NCBI GenBank assembly: GCA_012518325.1
Contig: JAAYSR010000258.1
Span: 1 to 6,530 of the forward strand
From: Bacillota bacterium
Lineage (GTDB): Bacteria > Bacillota > Limnochordia > Darwinibacteriales > Darwinibacteriaceae
Reading direction: 5' to 3'
DNA: 6,530 bases
The stretch's first letter is position 1; each line of letters opens with the position of its first letter. Shown here one piece after another: positions 6,285 to 6,530 of this stretch. The notes beneath the pieces are model-generated. The model did not search any database and was not told the origin of the DNA. It saw only the letters and a list, made by a program, of their open reading frames with translations. Position numbers and translations under genes: made by a program.

Positions 6285-6313
6285 CTTATGCAGATGTACT
6301 AGGAAACACTCAA
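6285..6313 (-). promoter_or_regulatory. Candidate sigma-A-like promoter of the riboswitch operon
   Basis: The -35 candidate is TTGAGT (6308-6313) and the -10 candidate CATAAG (6285-6290), each four of six to consensus with a 17-base spacer. Transcription would start near 6278, just before the aptamer, which is the expected place. The match is modest and other sigma factors or an upstream promoter remain possible. Confidence 0.4.
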
Positions 6314-6339
6314 ATATGTACAGCACTGTATCCGTACGG

Positions 6340-6530
6340 GAAAAAATCCCAGCATTACTTAATCTACCATAATTGCCCAACGGATGCAACCCAAATAATT
6401 TCCTAGACTGTGTCAAGTACTATCGGGTGCCAATATGTCCTCGAAATATCCCAAAGATGTTTAAGCTAACTTTTCCCGACATTCTTTCTGGAAACTGATG
6501 CTCCTCAAGGAAAGAACCATTGATTGCTGG
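6340..6530. other. Right flank without a supportable gene
   Basis: This AT-richer stretch has no gene that I recognise. On the minus strand one frame is open from the edge to a TAG near 6420 (about 36 codons) and another to a TAA at 6461-6463 (about 22 codons). On the plus strand ATG at 6435 is stopped after nine codons, although the same frame then stays open to the edge. It may be the tail of a neighbouring gene or a decayed mobile-element end. No terminal repeat can be shown with only one side visible. Confidence 0.3.

Noticed and set aside
6338..6350. GGGA/TCCC hairpin as an intrinsic terminator
   Set aside because: The stem is four base pairs and no T run follows on either strand.
6411..6416. 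A perfect TTGACA on the minus strand upstream of the riboswitch
   Set aside because: With a 16-18 base spacer the -10 position reads TTGGGT, TGGGTT or GGGTTG, none of which is promoter-like.
1..6530. CRISPR arrays, tRNA or rRNA genes
   Set aside because: No regularly spaced repeats and no cloverleaf or rRNA-like sequence were seen on either strand.

Overview
The window looks like chromosomal DNA of a low-to-mid-GC Firmicute, probably one of the Clostridia. The clues are purine-rich Shine-Dalgarno sites before almost every gene, GTG and TTG starts, a YtrA-type GntR/ABC pair, intrinsic terminators with long T runs, and a GEMM-I riboswitch. Genus cannot be told from sequence alone. Every supportable gene is on the minus strand, so transcription runs from high to low coordinates.

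Right flank and leader (about 6530 to 6126). The outermost ~190 bases hold no gene I can support. Next come a modest sigma-A-like promoter (6285-6313), a cyclic-di-GMP class I (GEMM-I) aptamer (about 6185-6270), and an intrinsic terminator whose T run (6136-6143) touches the ribosome binding site of the first gene. A 7-base segment at the 3' edge of the aptamer can pair with the terminator loop. This gives a plausible ligand-controlled terminator/antiterminator switch.

Main operon (6125 to 1267). Five tightly packed genes follow: a DUF342/FapA-like beta-helix protein, a STAS anti-sigma-factor antagonist (SpoIIAA/RsbV type), a HATPase of the RsbT/RsbW kinase group, a divergent HD-GYP-type phosphohydrolase, and a GAF-like plus SpoIIE-type PP2C phosphatase. 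The antagonist, kinase and phosphatase make a complete partner-switching set, but no sigma factor is encoded. Two hairpins with T runs (1202-1259) end the operon.

Second operon (1189 to beyond 1). A consensus promoter with an overlapping palindromic operator drives a YtrA-subfamily GntR repressor. Its 3' end overlaps an ABC transporter ATPase that runs off the left edge. The ATPase has an apparent one-base frameshift about 50 bases after its start.

The most interesting reading is that intracellular c-di-GMP controls, through the riboswitch, an operon that carries both a partner-switching module and a possible c-di-GMP phosphodiesterase. That would be a feedback circuit. The output of the switch (FapA-like protein, or an unlinked sigma factor or enzyme) is unknown.
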